Assembly: GCA_965603515.1 (NCBI GenBank)
Contig: CBFDDH010000037.1
Span: forward strand, 1 to 23,098
Source: JAUVZL01 sp965603515
GTDB taxonomy: Bacteria; Hydrothermota; Tepidihabitantia; SM23-42
Length of the DNA stretch: 23,098 nucleotides
Direction of reading: 5' to 3'
The position numbers and the translations under genes were made by a program. Position 1 is the first letter of the stretch; each line of letters starts with the position of its first letter. The notes below the pieces were generated by a model. That model ran no database searches. It was not told the DNA's origin and worked only from the letters and a program-made list of their open reading frames with translations. Of the stretch, positions 14,582-22,753 are shown one piece after another.

Positions 14582-16486
14582 ATGAACATCAAAAGACTGC
14601 TTTTTTTTACATCTATAGTCTTCACTTTAACCATATTGACCCAAACAGCAGCTGCCGAGGAATTCAAAAATGTCCATCAAGTAGCTACGCAATCCTCTTT
14701 GGAACGATTTGAGCTAATCCTTGAGACCTTTCAAAGAGACCTCAAACTGCCAGGGATATCTGTGGTAATTCTGAAAGATCAAGAAGTGATATGGGCGAAG
14801 GGGTTTGGTTATATCGATATTGAGGGTAAAATTAGGGCTACGCCAAACACTCCTTATCACCTGGCTTCGGTGACCAAACCAATCGGATCGGTTATTCTGT
14901 TGCAGTTGGTTGAACAAGGCATAATAGATTTAGAAGAATCATTTGTTAAGTATGGAATGGACCTTGACAGTACAGGTATTATTAGCCTCAAACACCTATT
15001 TACACATACTTCTGAAGGTATTCCTGGAACATCGTACAACTATAACGGTAACAGATATGGTTATTTGGGTATAGCAGTCAAAAAAGCATCAGGAAAATCC
15101 TTCCGGACGCTCGTCATTGAGAATATCCTGATGCCATTAGAAATGACAAATACTGCTCCAAACATGGCTGACCCAGAGGTATTAAACAGATTTTTCACTT
15201 ACATGAATGAGAGTGCAATCGATGCGCCAATCTTGAATGAACAAAACGAACCATATAATATAATTAGTTTATATGATTATCTGAACCCAGAGTACGGAAA
15301 GAGCTATGCAGTAGCAACAAATTTAATCGCGAGCGCATTGAATCAATCCGGCATAAATAGTGAGTTTTTTCATTACAGTAAAAAGCGTGTAATTGACGAG
15401 GCCACAAGAAACAAATTCCATGCCTTCTGGGAGGACAATTATCAGTTCGTCGATGTATACAAGAAATTAACCAAACCTTACATGTTGGATTCCAGTCTTA
15501 ATATTGTACTTGGTAAGTACTCCATGTTCTTCAATCCTGCCGCTGGTTTCATCTCCTCCGCTTTGGACATGGCTAAATTTGACATTGCTTTAGACAAGGA
15601 TCTTCTGATTTCAGAGAAAACAAAACGAATTGCTTTTACTCCGACGCGATCACCAACGGGCGAGATATTCCCATATGGACTTGGCTGGTTCACCCAGAAA
15701 CATGAAGGCGTACAAATAGTCTGGCATGGAGGAGAATGGTATTCTGCTTCAGCGCTCTATCTTAAGGTTCCGGACGAAAATCGAACTCTTATTATTATGG
15801 CGAATTCGAGAAAAATGAGTGAAGCCTTCAGCATGGGATCTGGTGATGTGCTTGAATCAGGCATTGGTCTCGCTTTCTTAAGATTATTTGTATTCGAGAA
15901 CAAGTTCGGCGTGAAAAGCCCGGATATTAACTGGAATGTGGAACCACAGAAGATAGTGCAGCAAATCGATCAGATTGAGAACGAAAAAATGAAAGACCTC
16001 TACATTCGAGAAATGAGAGTTATGGAGACGATGTTTATGCGAATGGGACAGGAAAAACTCTTTAAACAGATCGTGAGCGGTGTGCGACCACATGTAATGC
16101 AGGTATTCTGTCCCAAGTATGATCTACCGGTCTTGGCAGAAATCATGGAAGTGGGGGACGACGAACACAGAACACAAGATTTCACACTCGAGGAAGATAA
16201 GGACGTTCGTATCTATGCTATTGGCGAAATCACCGAAAACGGCGCATGGGATCATGGATGGATAGAGAATTTGGTGACAAATGATGTTGCATGGCAAATG
16301 GAATACTCCAATACTGATCACGCTGGTGGTGCGTTGAAAAACAGAAAAGTTGATAGAGTTATTTTTTTGGAAGCTGATAGGTATAGGCTTCATTTCAAAA
16401 CCGACATTGGACATTCCTTTAACAACTGGAACGCGGCAGTGCCAGACCATTTATTCTGGGGAATTAGAATATACGAAGAACAGTAG
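14582..16486 (+). CDS. Secreted serine hydrolase (class C beta-lactamase/PBP-like fold)
   Basis: A 634-aa protein. Signal peptide MNIKRLLFFTSIVFTLTILT…AAA. SVTK (96-99) carries the nucleophile Ser96 and Lys99. The second motif falls in YNYNGN (152-157), where Tyr is kept but the usual Asn of YxN looks shifted or replaced by Gly. HGG (382-384) is the third motif. About 110 residues (200-310) lie between motif 2 and the conserved NPAAGFISSALDMAKF region, longer than usual. The C-terminal ~110 residues (GEITENGAWDHGWIE…HAGGALKNRK…SHSFNNWNAA) form a separate beta-rich domain seen beside such hydrolases. Likely periplasmic or extracellular peptidase/esterase; a true beta-lactamase role is not implied. 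Own promoter and ribosome binding site. Confidence 0.85.
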   Translation: MNIKRLLFFTSIVFTLTILTQTAAAEEFKNVHQVATQSSLERFELILETFQRDLKLPGISVVILKDQEVIWAKGFGYIDIEGKIRATPNTPYHLASVTKPIGSVILLQLVEQGIIDLEESFVKYGMDLDSTGIISLKHLFTHTSEGIPGTSYNYNGNRYGYLGIAVKKASGKSFRTLVIENILMPLEMTNTAPNMADPEVLNRFFTYMNESAIDAPILNEQNEPYNIISLYDYLNPEYGKSYAVATNLIASALNQSGINSEFFHYSKKRVIDEATRNKFHAFWEDNYQFVDVYKKLTKPYMLDSSLNIVLGKYSMFFNPAAGFISSALDMAKFDIALDKDLLISEKTKRIAFTPTRSPTGEIFPYGLGWFTQKHEGVQIVWHGGEWYSASALYLKVPDENRTLIIMANSRKMSEAFSMGSGDVLESGIGLAFLRLFVFENKFGVKSPDINWNVEPQKIVQQIDQIENEKMKDLYIREMRVMETMFMRMGQEKLFKQIVSGVRPHVMQVFCPKYDLPVLAEIMEVGDDEHRTQDFTLEEDKDVRIYAIGEITENGAWDHGWIENLVTNDVAWQMEYSNTDHAGGALKNRKVDRVIFLEADRYRLHFKTDIGHSFNNWNAAVPDHLFWGIRIYEEQ

Positions 16487-16512
16487 ATAGACAATAACGG
16501 GGTGGGAGTCAA

Positions 16513-16526
16513 CCCCCCCCCCCCCC
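16513..16526 (+). repeat. C14 homopolymer
   Basis: Fourteen C residues just after the serine hydrolase stop, preceded by GGGGTGGGAGTCAA, so a short G/C stem is possible. It could be a slippage-prone tract or a base-calling artefact. Confidence 0.8.
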
Positions 16527-16677
16527 TTCGACACGATCATGATATGCTCAAAACTAGAGACTATCGTCTCTGTATTGACTATACTTCACAATCATCAGTA
16601 ATAACCATCTAGATGTTTTTAATTTATTTCTATTCTTTCTAGTGTATAGTTCTTAGTTCCTAGTAGGTACTGAACAA

Positions 16678-16721
16678 GCGCCTGTAGCTCAACCGGATAA
16701 CACAACGGACTTACCCTCCAG
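16678..16721 (+). pseudogene. Decayed tRNA 5' half (tRNA-Arg-like)
   Basis: It begins GCGCCTGTAGCTCAACCGGA, typical of the acceptor and D arm of a bacterial tRNA-Arg, and continues into an anticodon-stem-like ACGGA…TCC. The D stem is broken (GCTC facing ACAC), and everything 3' of the anticodon stem is missing. The preserved length (about 44 nt) nearly equals the 42-nt remnant at 14108-14149. Confidence 0.45.
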
Positions 16722-16727
16722 AAAATC

Positions 16728-16850
16728 CATTTTGCCACAAATCTTCCACAACCTAATTCATCCAGCTTCAAAGATCGGTAGAAGCGCTGATTTTTCGCCT
16801 ACTATATATCTATCTTAACGGTAGAGTGACGGAGTGCTCGTCCGTTGTCT
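16728..16850 (+). repeat. Dispersed intergenic repeat, copy 3 (outside the element)
   Basis: Core 16732-16765 is identical to copies 1 and 2. The middle matches copy 1 more closely (GATTTTTC…CTA…TATCTAT). It ends in hairpin GACGGAGTGCTCGTCCGTTG (16828-16847), nine nt before the -35 of the propeller gene. Confidence 0.75.
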
Positions 16851-16855
16851 ATACC

Positions 16856-16884
16856 TTGACAACACTATTAATATGCTGTATCAT
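16856..16884 (+). promoter_or_regulatory. Promoter of the propeller operon
   Basis: TTGACA (16856-16861), 17 nt, TATCAT (16879-16884). The leader contains a short ORF with its own ribosome binding site before ATG16959. Confidence 0.7.
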
Positions 16885-16920
16885 TATTAGTAAGGTAAAA
16901 GAATGTAGAGGGGAGGTTAT

Positions 16921-16971
16921 ATGAAAGAACATGTAATTGTAGATAAGGAGGAGGTTTTATGGGGAGCTTAA
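16921..16971 (+). CDS. Possible 16-aa leader peptide overlapping the propeller gene start
   Basis: The frame MKEHVIVDKEEVLWGA is preceded by GAGGGGAGG six nt upstream, and its stop (TAA 16969-16971) lies 12 nt inside the next gene in another frame. The arrangement could couple or tune translation of the propeller gene. It may equally be chance. Confidence 0.3.
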   Translation: MKEHVIVDKEEVLWGA

Positions 16972-18359
16972 CAAAATACTACAGAATGGGAGGGTATTTC
17001 AATTTACCAGTTTGCTTGCTGGTATATTTCTTAGGTATCTCACCAGCCAATGCAGTTATAACCTTTGAAAAATGCTTTGGAGGTACTGCCGCGGACGCGG
17101 GCTATTCTGTTACCCAGACTACTGATGGCGGTTATATCATAAGTGGAGGTACACACTCCTACGGTGCCGACTCTGGTGACGTCTGGCTCATAAAGACAGA
17201 TTCTCTGGGTGATACCTTATGGACCAGGACCTACGGAGGCACTCTTTGGAATGATTGGGGCGCATCTGTTGCCCAGACTTCTGATAGAGGTTATATAATA
17301 ACTGGCCAGACAGAATCCTACGGTCTTGGCTCTGGTAACGTCTGGCTCATAAAGACAGATTCTCTCGGTGATTCCTTATGGACTAGGATCTTCGGGGGTA
17401 CTGGGTGGGATATTGGCAATTTTGTTGTCCAGACTACTGATGGAGGTTATGTAATAACTGGCGAGACAGGATCCTACGGCGCCGGCTCTCAAGACTTCTG
17501 GTTCATAAAGACAGATTCTCTCGGTGATTCCTTATGGACAAAGACCTTCGGAGGTACTTACTTTGACCAGGGCTGGTCGGCTCAACAGACCACAGACGGG
17601 GGTTATATAATAACTGGAGGTACAGATTCCTACGGTGCCGGCAATCAAGACGTCTGGTTCATAAAGACAGATTCTCTCGGTGATTCCTTATGGACGAAGA
17701 CCTTCGGAGGCACTGGGTGGGATTATAGTGTTTCTGTTGCCCAGACAACTGATGATGGCTACATAGTAACTGGCTGGACTGATTCCTACGGTGCCGGCAG
17801 TAGTGACGCCTGGCTCATAAAGACAGATTCTCTGGGTGATTCCTTATGGACCAGGACCTTCGGAGGCGCTGCCGATGATTTTGCCTTTTCTGTTGCCCAG
17901 ACTACTGATGAAGGTTACATAATAACTGGCTATACAGAATCCTTCGGTGCCGGCAATCGTGACGTCTGGCTCATAAAGACAGATTCTCTCGGTGATTCCT
18001 TATGGATCAGGACCTTCGGAGGTACAGACTCTGAACATGGTCATTCTGTTGCCCAGACCACTGATGGAGGTTATATCATAACTGGCTGGACAGGACCTTC
18101 TTGGTTTTATCGTGATGTTTATCTTATAAAGACAGATTCTCTTGGGAATGTAGGAGTTGAAGAGAAAAGAGTTGAATCTGTAAAGCATAGTAATCTTAGT
18201 GGAACTATCTTCAGCGGTCCTTTGTTACTTCCCGAAGGTAAGAACTGCAGGGTCTTCGACATCTCAGGACGAGTAATAATGCCCGACAGAATAAAACCAG
18301 GTATTTATTTTATTGAGGTAAACGGAAAGATCACAAAGAAAGTAATAAAAATAAAATGA
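16959..18359 (+). CDS. Secreted seven-repeat beta-propeller-like protein
   Basis: A 466-aa protein with a signal peptide in the first ~32 residues (…LPVCLLVYFLGISPANA; Met10 is an alternative start). It then has seven tandem units of about 52 residues: SVAQTTDGGYIITG, SYGAG, DVWLIKTDSLGDSLW, TFGGT. Seven units suggest a closed seven-bladed propeller. The last ~48 residues are the same sorting-type tail as in both BNR proteins (DISGRVIMPDRIKPGIYF…VIKIK). AAGGAGGAGG precedes ATG16959. Its TGA stop overlaps the next gene's ATG (ATGA), indicating translational coupling. Function is unknown; surface display or ligand binding is likely. Confidence 0.8.
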   Translation: MGSLTKYYRMGGYFNLPVCLLVYFLGISPANAVITFEKCFGGTAADAGYSVTQTTDGGYIISGGTHSYGADSGDVWLIKTDSLGDTLWTRTYGGTLWNDWGASVAQTSDRGYIITGQTESYGLGSGNVWLIKTDSLGDSLWTRIFGGTGWDIGNFVVQTTDGGYVITGETGSYGAGSQDFWFIKTDSLGDSLWTKTFGGTYFDQGWSAQQTTDGGYIITGGTDSYGAGNQDVWFIKTDSLGDSLWTKTFGGTGWDYSVSVAQTTDDGYIVTGWTDSYGAGSSDAWLIKTDSLGDSLWTRTFGGAADDFAFSVAQTTDEGYIITGYTESFGAGNRDVWLIKTDSLGDSLWIRTFGGTDSEHGHSVAQTTDGGYIITGWTGPSWFYRDVYLIKTDSLGNVGVEEKRVESVKHSNLSGTIFSGPLLLPEGKNCRVFDISGRVIMPDRIKPGIYFIEVNGKITKKVIKIK

Positions 18360-20989
18360 AAAGTATTATTTTACCCACTTTATTCTTAACCCTCTGCGCT
18401 ACGCTGGCAATTGCCCAAGCTCCTGAATTAGATCCAATTGGTGTACATAATCAGAATAAGGTGATTCAAAATGCGTTATTAGCAACTGATGGCGAGTTAA
18501 CATCTGTAATGATTGATGATACTCTGCGTGATATTTACAATTGTGAAGTTATTGGAACTAGCTTACCTGGATCACAGTTCAGTACATTTCCATCAGCTGA
18601 TTCAGTTCTGACAATATGGTTACCCGATTCTCAAGGAGGAGTGGTTAATCCTGATATTTCCCTGTGCAATCCTAACAGCGGATTGATATATATCATGGGA
18701 AGAGAACAGCAAAACATCTCTATTTGTAATAGACAAACAGGTGAGCGTGTGGGTACTATTCTGACTAACAAGGGCACGATGGCAGCGGTATACAGCGAGA
18801 CGAGTAATAAAATCTACTGCGCAAGCTTTCTCAATAATAATATAGTCGAAGTCATTGATTGTGTTACCAATACAATAATCAAAATCATTCAGTTACAGGA
18901 TTGGCCTATTGGTTTAGTGTGGAATAGGCTCACCGATGAGATATACTGCTCGTTTTATTCAAGTCCATATGTTTCAGTGATCGATTGTATTAATGATTCT
19001 TTAATAGTCAATATACCAATAGGTGGATGGTCTATTCCATTTGGTATTACATTTAATCCATTAAACAACAAAATCTACTGTCCAAGAAATGATAGTGTTA
19101 TCATCATCGATGGAAATAGCCATCTCGTTACTGCGACCATTCCAGTGGGTGCTTGGTCGCGCTCCTCTACAATCAACACAATCCATAATAAAGTCTATTT
19201 TGCCGGTTTATTTGGCGATAATGTTAGCATAATTGATGGTAATAGCGATAGCCTTGTTGCAGAACTGTCTATTGGCAGTGGACCTTATTGTACTTCTTAT
19301 AATTCTGTTATGGATCGTGTGTATATCGGACATCAATTTTGTGATGAACTATATGTATTGGATGGGGCAACGGACACAGTGATCGACATACTACATCTGG
19401 GTGCGGGATTTTCATCGATGGCATTTGATTCCATTGATAACCGATTATTCTGTGGTCTCGACAGTTGGGGGGAAATCGCGGTGATCGACTGTAACACGAA
19501 TTCCATTATAGATTGGCTTTATACGTATAACTTCACGGAAGGGATGTACTGGGATCCCGATTATAATCGCATTTGGGCAGGTAATGCCAACTATATTGGT
19601 AATCTCACGACATATACTATTTTTGGGTTTGCTGCAGATAGTCTGCACCTTCAGTTCAAAACCGCGACTGGCTTTACACCGTATAAATCATGTTTGCATA
19701 GAACAACAAACAAATTGTTTTCCGTGAGTAGGGATGATGAATACTTAGCAATACTTGACATGGCTCATCCAACAAGCTGTACTTTAATAGCTGTGGGGCA
19801 TGGTCCTTATGATGTGATTGAAAACACTATCAACAATAAAATATATTGTGCAAACCGCTTGGCAGATACGATTACTGTACTTGATGCTATTACCAACTCA
19901 ATTATTGCTCAGATTCCAAGTGGGCAAGCACCTATGAAATTGGCTTTTAACCAAACCGACAATAAAATATATTGCGTTAATCGAGTAGGAAATAGTGTTA
20001 CCGTTATAGACGGTATTACAAATCAGGTGCTCGATACTATACCTGTAGGAACACGACCTGAGTCAATACTATGGAATTCGATCGACAACAAGATATATGT
20101 TGGAAACTCTAATAGTCAGACAATCACAATAATCGATGCATCCGTTGATACAGTGATTGCCACTGTTCCTTCAGGGCAATATCAGGTGACACTCTACCAT
20201 GATACTATAAATGATAAAATCTATAGCGCGAATTTCTCCAGTAACAGTATCACGGTTATTGATGGTGTAAGTAACCAGGTGATAAAGACGATTGCTATAG
20301 GTGGACCATATAACTTCGCTCAAAACCCGTCAGCCAATAAAATCTATTGTGGTTGTGTTACAGGAGGCATGATTCATGTAATTGATTGCGGAACAGATTC
20401 AATAATCAATTCTATATTTGTCGGTAGTTCACCAACTGCCTTGTTATATAACCAACAAGCAAACAAATTATTTTGTGGCTACTGTGATACTCCTTCTCTC
20501 CCGTATCCATGGCAAGATGCTCTTGCGATCATAGACTGCGATACAGATAGCATTATCACTCGCCTGATTCTCGACACGAACCGCTGGTCTCATGGTCGTG
20601 ATGATCGAAAAGACGCCTTGATACTGGATTCATTGACTAATACGGTATACTATACACACTATACATCTAGTAAAATATCTGTAATCGATGGAGCTACAGG
20701 CATGCATGAAGTTCAGACTAAATTATCTATAAATGTAAACTTGAGAGTATACCCGAATCCGGTTCAAAAAGAGTGCTGTATCAAATATCATTTACTTAAG
20801 AAGAGTAAAATAAATTTATCAATCTATGATATAACTGGAAGATTGGTCAAGACGATTGTTAATGAAAAACAAAATGTTGGTATTTGTATTGAGACAATTG
20901 ATGTAGCTGATCTGCCCCAAGGCATTTACTTTTTCAGGTTGAATACTGAGAATTGTTCAGATGGTAAAAAGGTTATTCTTATAAAATAG
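18356..20989 (+). CDS. Secreted YVTN-type beta-propeller protein with sorting domain
   Basis: An 877-aa protein. Signal peptide MKSIILPTLFLTLCATLAIA. The body is made of many ~40-residue YVTN/YncE-like repeats (NKIYC.N…ITVIDG.TN.VI.TI.VG). The number suggests two or more propellers. Cys is frequent in the NKIYC strand. The C-terminal ~85 residues are a type A sorting domain: VYPNPVQKE, LSIYDITGRLVKTI, LPQGIYFFRL, KKVILIK, as used by type IX-like secretion in the FCB group. The start overlaps the upstream stop (ATGA) with no strong ribosome binding site of its own, so it is co-translated with the seven-repeat protein. Likely extracellular or surface-attached. Confidence 0.85.
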   Translation: MKSIILPTLFLTLCATLAIAQAPELDPIGVHNQNKVIQNALLATDGELTSVMIDDTLRDIYNCEVIGTSLPGSQFSTFPSADSVLTIWLPDSQGGVVNPDISLCNPNSGLIYIMGREQQNISICNRQTGERVGTILTNKGTMAAVYSETSNKIYCASFLNNNIVEVIDCVTNTIIKIIQLQDWPIGLVWNRLTDEIYCSFYSSPYVSVIDCINDSLIVNIPIGGWSIPFGITFNPLNNKIYCPRNDSVIIIDGNSHLVTATIPVGAWSRSSTINTIHNKVYFAGLFGDNVSIIDGNSDSLVAELSIGSGPYCTSYNSVMDRVYIGHQFCDELYVLDGATDTVIDILHLGAGFSSMAFDSIDNRLFCGLDSWGEIAVIDCNTNSIIDWLYTYNFTEGMYWDPDYNRIWAGNANYIGNLTTYTIFGFAADSLHLQFKTATGFTPYKSCLHRTTNKLFSVSRDDEYLAILDMAHPTSCTLIAVGHGPYDVIENTINNKIYCANRLADTITVLDAITNSIIAQIPSGQAPMKLAFNQTDNKIYCVNRVGNSVTVIDGITNQVLDTIPVGTRPESILWNSIDNKIYVGNSNSQTITIIDASVDTVIATVPSGQYQVTLYHDTINDKIYSANFSSNSITVIDGVSNQVIKTIAIGGPYNFAQNPSANKIYCGCVTGGMIHVIDCGTDSIINSIFVGSSPTALLYNQQANKLFCGYCDTPSLPYPWQDALAIIDCDTDSIITRLILDTNRWSHGRDDRKDALILDSLTNTVYYTHYTSSKISVIDGATGMHEVQTKLSINVNLRVYPNPVQKECCIKYHLLKKSKINLSIYDITGRLVKTIVNEKQNVGICIETIDVADLPQGIYFFRLNTENCSDGKKVILIK

Positions 20990-20992
20990 TAA

Positions 20993-21025
20993 GGAGTGGG
21001 GTCGGTCTTCACCGCCCCCTTAATG
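20993..21025 (+). terminator. Possible terminator after the YVTN gene
   Basis: GGGGTCGGT…ACCGCCCC stem with one bulge, followed by CTTAATGTTT. The U-tract is weak. Confidence 0.4.
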
Positions 21026-21090
21026 TTTGCTTCCCGCCTCATGTTCTCTCATTTCATTCGAGACAAAAAGCGGGACACGCGTGGAAGGTT

Positions 21091-21149
21091 GGGGGGAAGC
21101 GTGCCGCAGGACTTCGTCCTTCGCAATGACAATATCTGTCAGGGTAGAG
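21091..21149 (+). repeat. GC-rich hairpin repeat family 2, copy a
   Basis: GTGCCGCAGGACTTCGTCCT, then TCGCAATGACAATATCTG. The same unit recurs at 22754 and 22815. An AGGAC/GTCCT hairpin lies at its core. Confidence 0.75.
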
Positions 21150-21227
21150 GTTGTGGAATGAACGTCATAAGTTCAATGTATCAAAATCCCAGTTCATTTT
21201 CGTATCATCATCCGGTTTAACTGGATG

Positions 21228-21306
21228 ATCCAGGGAAAAGGGAAGCGTTGATTTCTGGATTGCCCGATCAAGTCGGGCAATGACAGAGGGGGAGTCGGGC
21301 AATGAC
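21228..21306 (+). repeat. Hairpin repeat family 1, copy A
   Basis: A 79-nt unit that matches 22607-22685 with one mismatch. It contains TTGCCCGATCAAGTCGGGCAA, an 8-bp palindromic stem, followed by a second CGGGCAATGAC. A perfect 11-bp hairpin (21305-21315 with 21325-21335) follows directly. Confidence 0.85.
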
Positions 21307-21339
21307 CCTGTTAGAGACTGCATGTCTAACAGGGTAGGT

Positions 21340-21375
21340 AAAAAAACCCCCCGCAGACTTGCACCTGCGAGGGGG
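21340..21375 (-). terminator. Rho-independent terminator of the sorting-domain gene
   Basis: The minus strand reads CCCCCTCGCAG, 8-nt loop, CTGCGGGGGG, then seven T. It lies 22 nt past the stop at 21398. Confidence 0.92.
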
Positions 21376-21397
21376 AGGATACTTAAAACAATTCCGT

Positions 21398-22414
21398 TTA
21401 TTTCACAAGAATGAGCGTTTTGTTTATTTTTTCCGAAGGCGTTTTTATTTCAATGATGTAGCTGCCACTACTCAGCTTTCTACCGGCATCATCACGTCTA
21501 TTCCAGGATAGTATTTGTACATCCTGGGTCATGGTATGGTTGGCGAGTTGTCGAACTTTTTGTCCTGCAATGTTGTATATCGTGACCCTTACATTGCCCG
21601 ACTGTACCATGCCGAATCTGATGTTGACATTTCTTGATGCGGGATTTGGCGAAACCGTAATATTGTTTATATATTCACTGGTGATCTCTTCGATGCCGAT
21701 AATTTCAGTGAGGTAGTTCATATAAATATCCATTAGAGTGAGTTTTGAATCAGTACCATTGCGCAGCGCGCTAAAAACAACTGCTGAATGAATTGCCCGT
21801 TGGGTATTACTCGGACCATTATAATTCACTGCTCTACCTTGGTTATCTTGGGACTTGAAGAACAAAGTCCCGCCGGTCGACCCTATGACATCGACATAAT
21901 TATCAACCAGCTGCTGATATAAATAGTCGTAGGACAGCGCATCCGCAAATGAGGCGTTCTGTCCATCAACATACTGGACATTGCCAGTTGTATTTGGAAC
22001 GCCGTCACTGAGATATGAACAACCGAATCTTTGATATAGTGCAGTTGTGCTGTTGTCATAACCAAAATCAGTACCTTCGATGTAAAGCCCCTTACCTGTA
22101 TCAAGGAAACTAATTAATCTTGATTGCTCCGCCGAAGCAATTATTTGATTATCGCCTCAGCAGCGGAAAAAGCCGAGCGTAACAATCACAACATCATAAG
22201 GACTGAGGTCAGTAGGCAGGTATGTTCCAGTAACATAGGTGTGTTCATTCAGCCCCAGGGTTTGTTCTATCCAGTAAGTGCAATCAATAGAATCGCCTAC
22301 TTGTGCATCGTAGAAAACATCGAGCGTATCGAAGTTCCATACAAAAGCGTGAAAACCACTGGCGAGAAACGGGACGAGGAGTAATAAACATAATACGACA
22401 GCGTATTTTTTCAT
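21398..22414 (-). pseudogene. Secreted sorting-domain protein interrupted by an in-frame TGA
   Basis: A single reading frame of 339 codons with one internal TGA at 22157-22159 (codon 86) and no other stop or frame change. Signal peptide MKKYAVVLCLLLLVPFLASG; ATG22414 has GGAGG five nt upstream. The N-terminal part (DVVIVTLGFFRC, stop, GDNQIIASAEQSRLISFLD, LYIEGTDFG) reads continuously across the stop as a flavodoxin/GATase-like fold of the kind that precedes sorting domains. The last ~80 residues are a type A sorting/FlgD-like domain (VSPNPASRNVNIRF, VTIYNIAGQKVRQL, GSYIIEI). TGA is a normal stop elsewhere in this window, so a nonsense mutation or sequencing error is most likely; selenocysteine is a remote option. 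Confidence 0.75.
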
Positions 22415-22444
22415 ATATACCTCCATATGTACTTTATATATATA

Positions 22445-22472
22445 ATTATAGGTGAGATTTATAATATGTCAA
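22445..22472 (-). promoter_or_regulatory. Promoter of the sorting-domain gene
   Basis: The minus strand reads TTGACA (22467-22472), 16 nt, TATAAT (22445-22450), pointing to ATG22414. An intact promoter, ribosome binding site and terminator suggest the gene was recently functional or still is. Confidence 0.78.
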
Positions 22473-22606
22473 GTGCTTGTATATACTTAAATGTCATTGA
22501 GGTTCCCTTGTTGCTTCTCGACTCGTTATCAATCGCTCGAAGAATAGTATATTTGCCATTGTCCGGCTTGCTGTAGTCCTGAGTTCCATGTCGAAGGAGC
22601 CGGATA

Positions 22607-22685
22607 ATCCAGGGAAAAGGAAAGCGTTGATTTCTGGATTGCCCGATCAAGTCGGGCAATGACAGAGGGGGAGTCGGGCAATGAC
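22607..22685 (+). repeat. Hairpin repeat family 1, copy B
   Basis: A 79-nt unit in the same orientation as 21228-21306, differing at one base. It is followed by one extra CGGGCAATGAC unit and a CCCCGTA…TACGGGG hairpin (22708-22732). The gene-free stretch 22473-22864 consists mostly of this and family 2. Confidence 0.85.
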
Positions 22686-22753
22686 AGAGGGGGGAGTCGG
22701 GCAATGACCCCGTACAACTTCGTTTTACGGGGCAGGCATAGGGTAAAGGTCGG

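Noticed and set aside
14582..16486. Antibiotic-resistance beta-lactamase
   Set aside because: Overall length, the large insert, the non-standard second motif and the extra C-terminal domain fit the broad serine hydrolase family rather than AmpC enzymes.
17060..18150. CRISPR-like or other non-coding tandem repeat
   Set aside because: Repeats are in frame (156 nt), coding and continuous within one secreted protein; there are no short repeats with unique spacers.
16959..18359. TGA reassigned as an amino acid in this organism
   Set aside because: The propeller gene ends with TGA exactly after the conserved …VIKIK tail and overlaps the next start, so TGA is a stop here.
21883..22104. A frameshift splitting the sorting-domain gene
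   Set aside because: Translating codon by codon shows the main frame is open from 22156 to 21401 and in phase with the N-terminal part; the only defect is the TGA at 22157.
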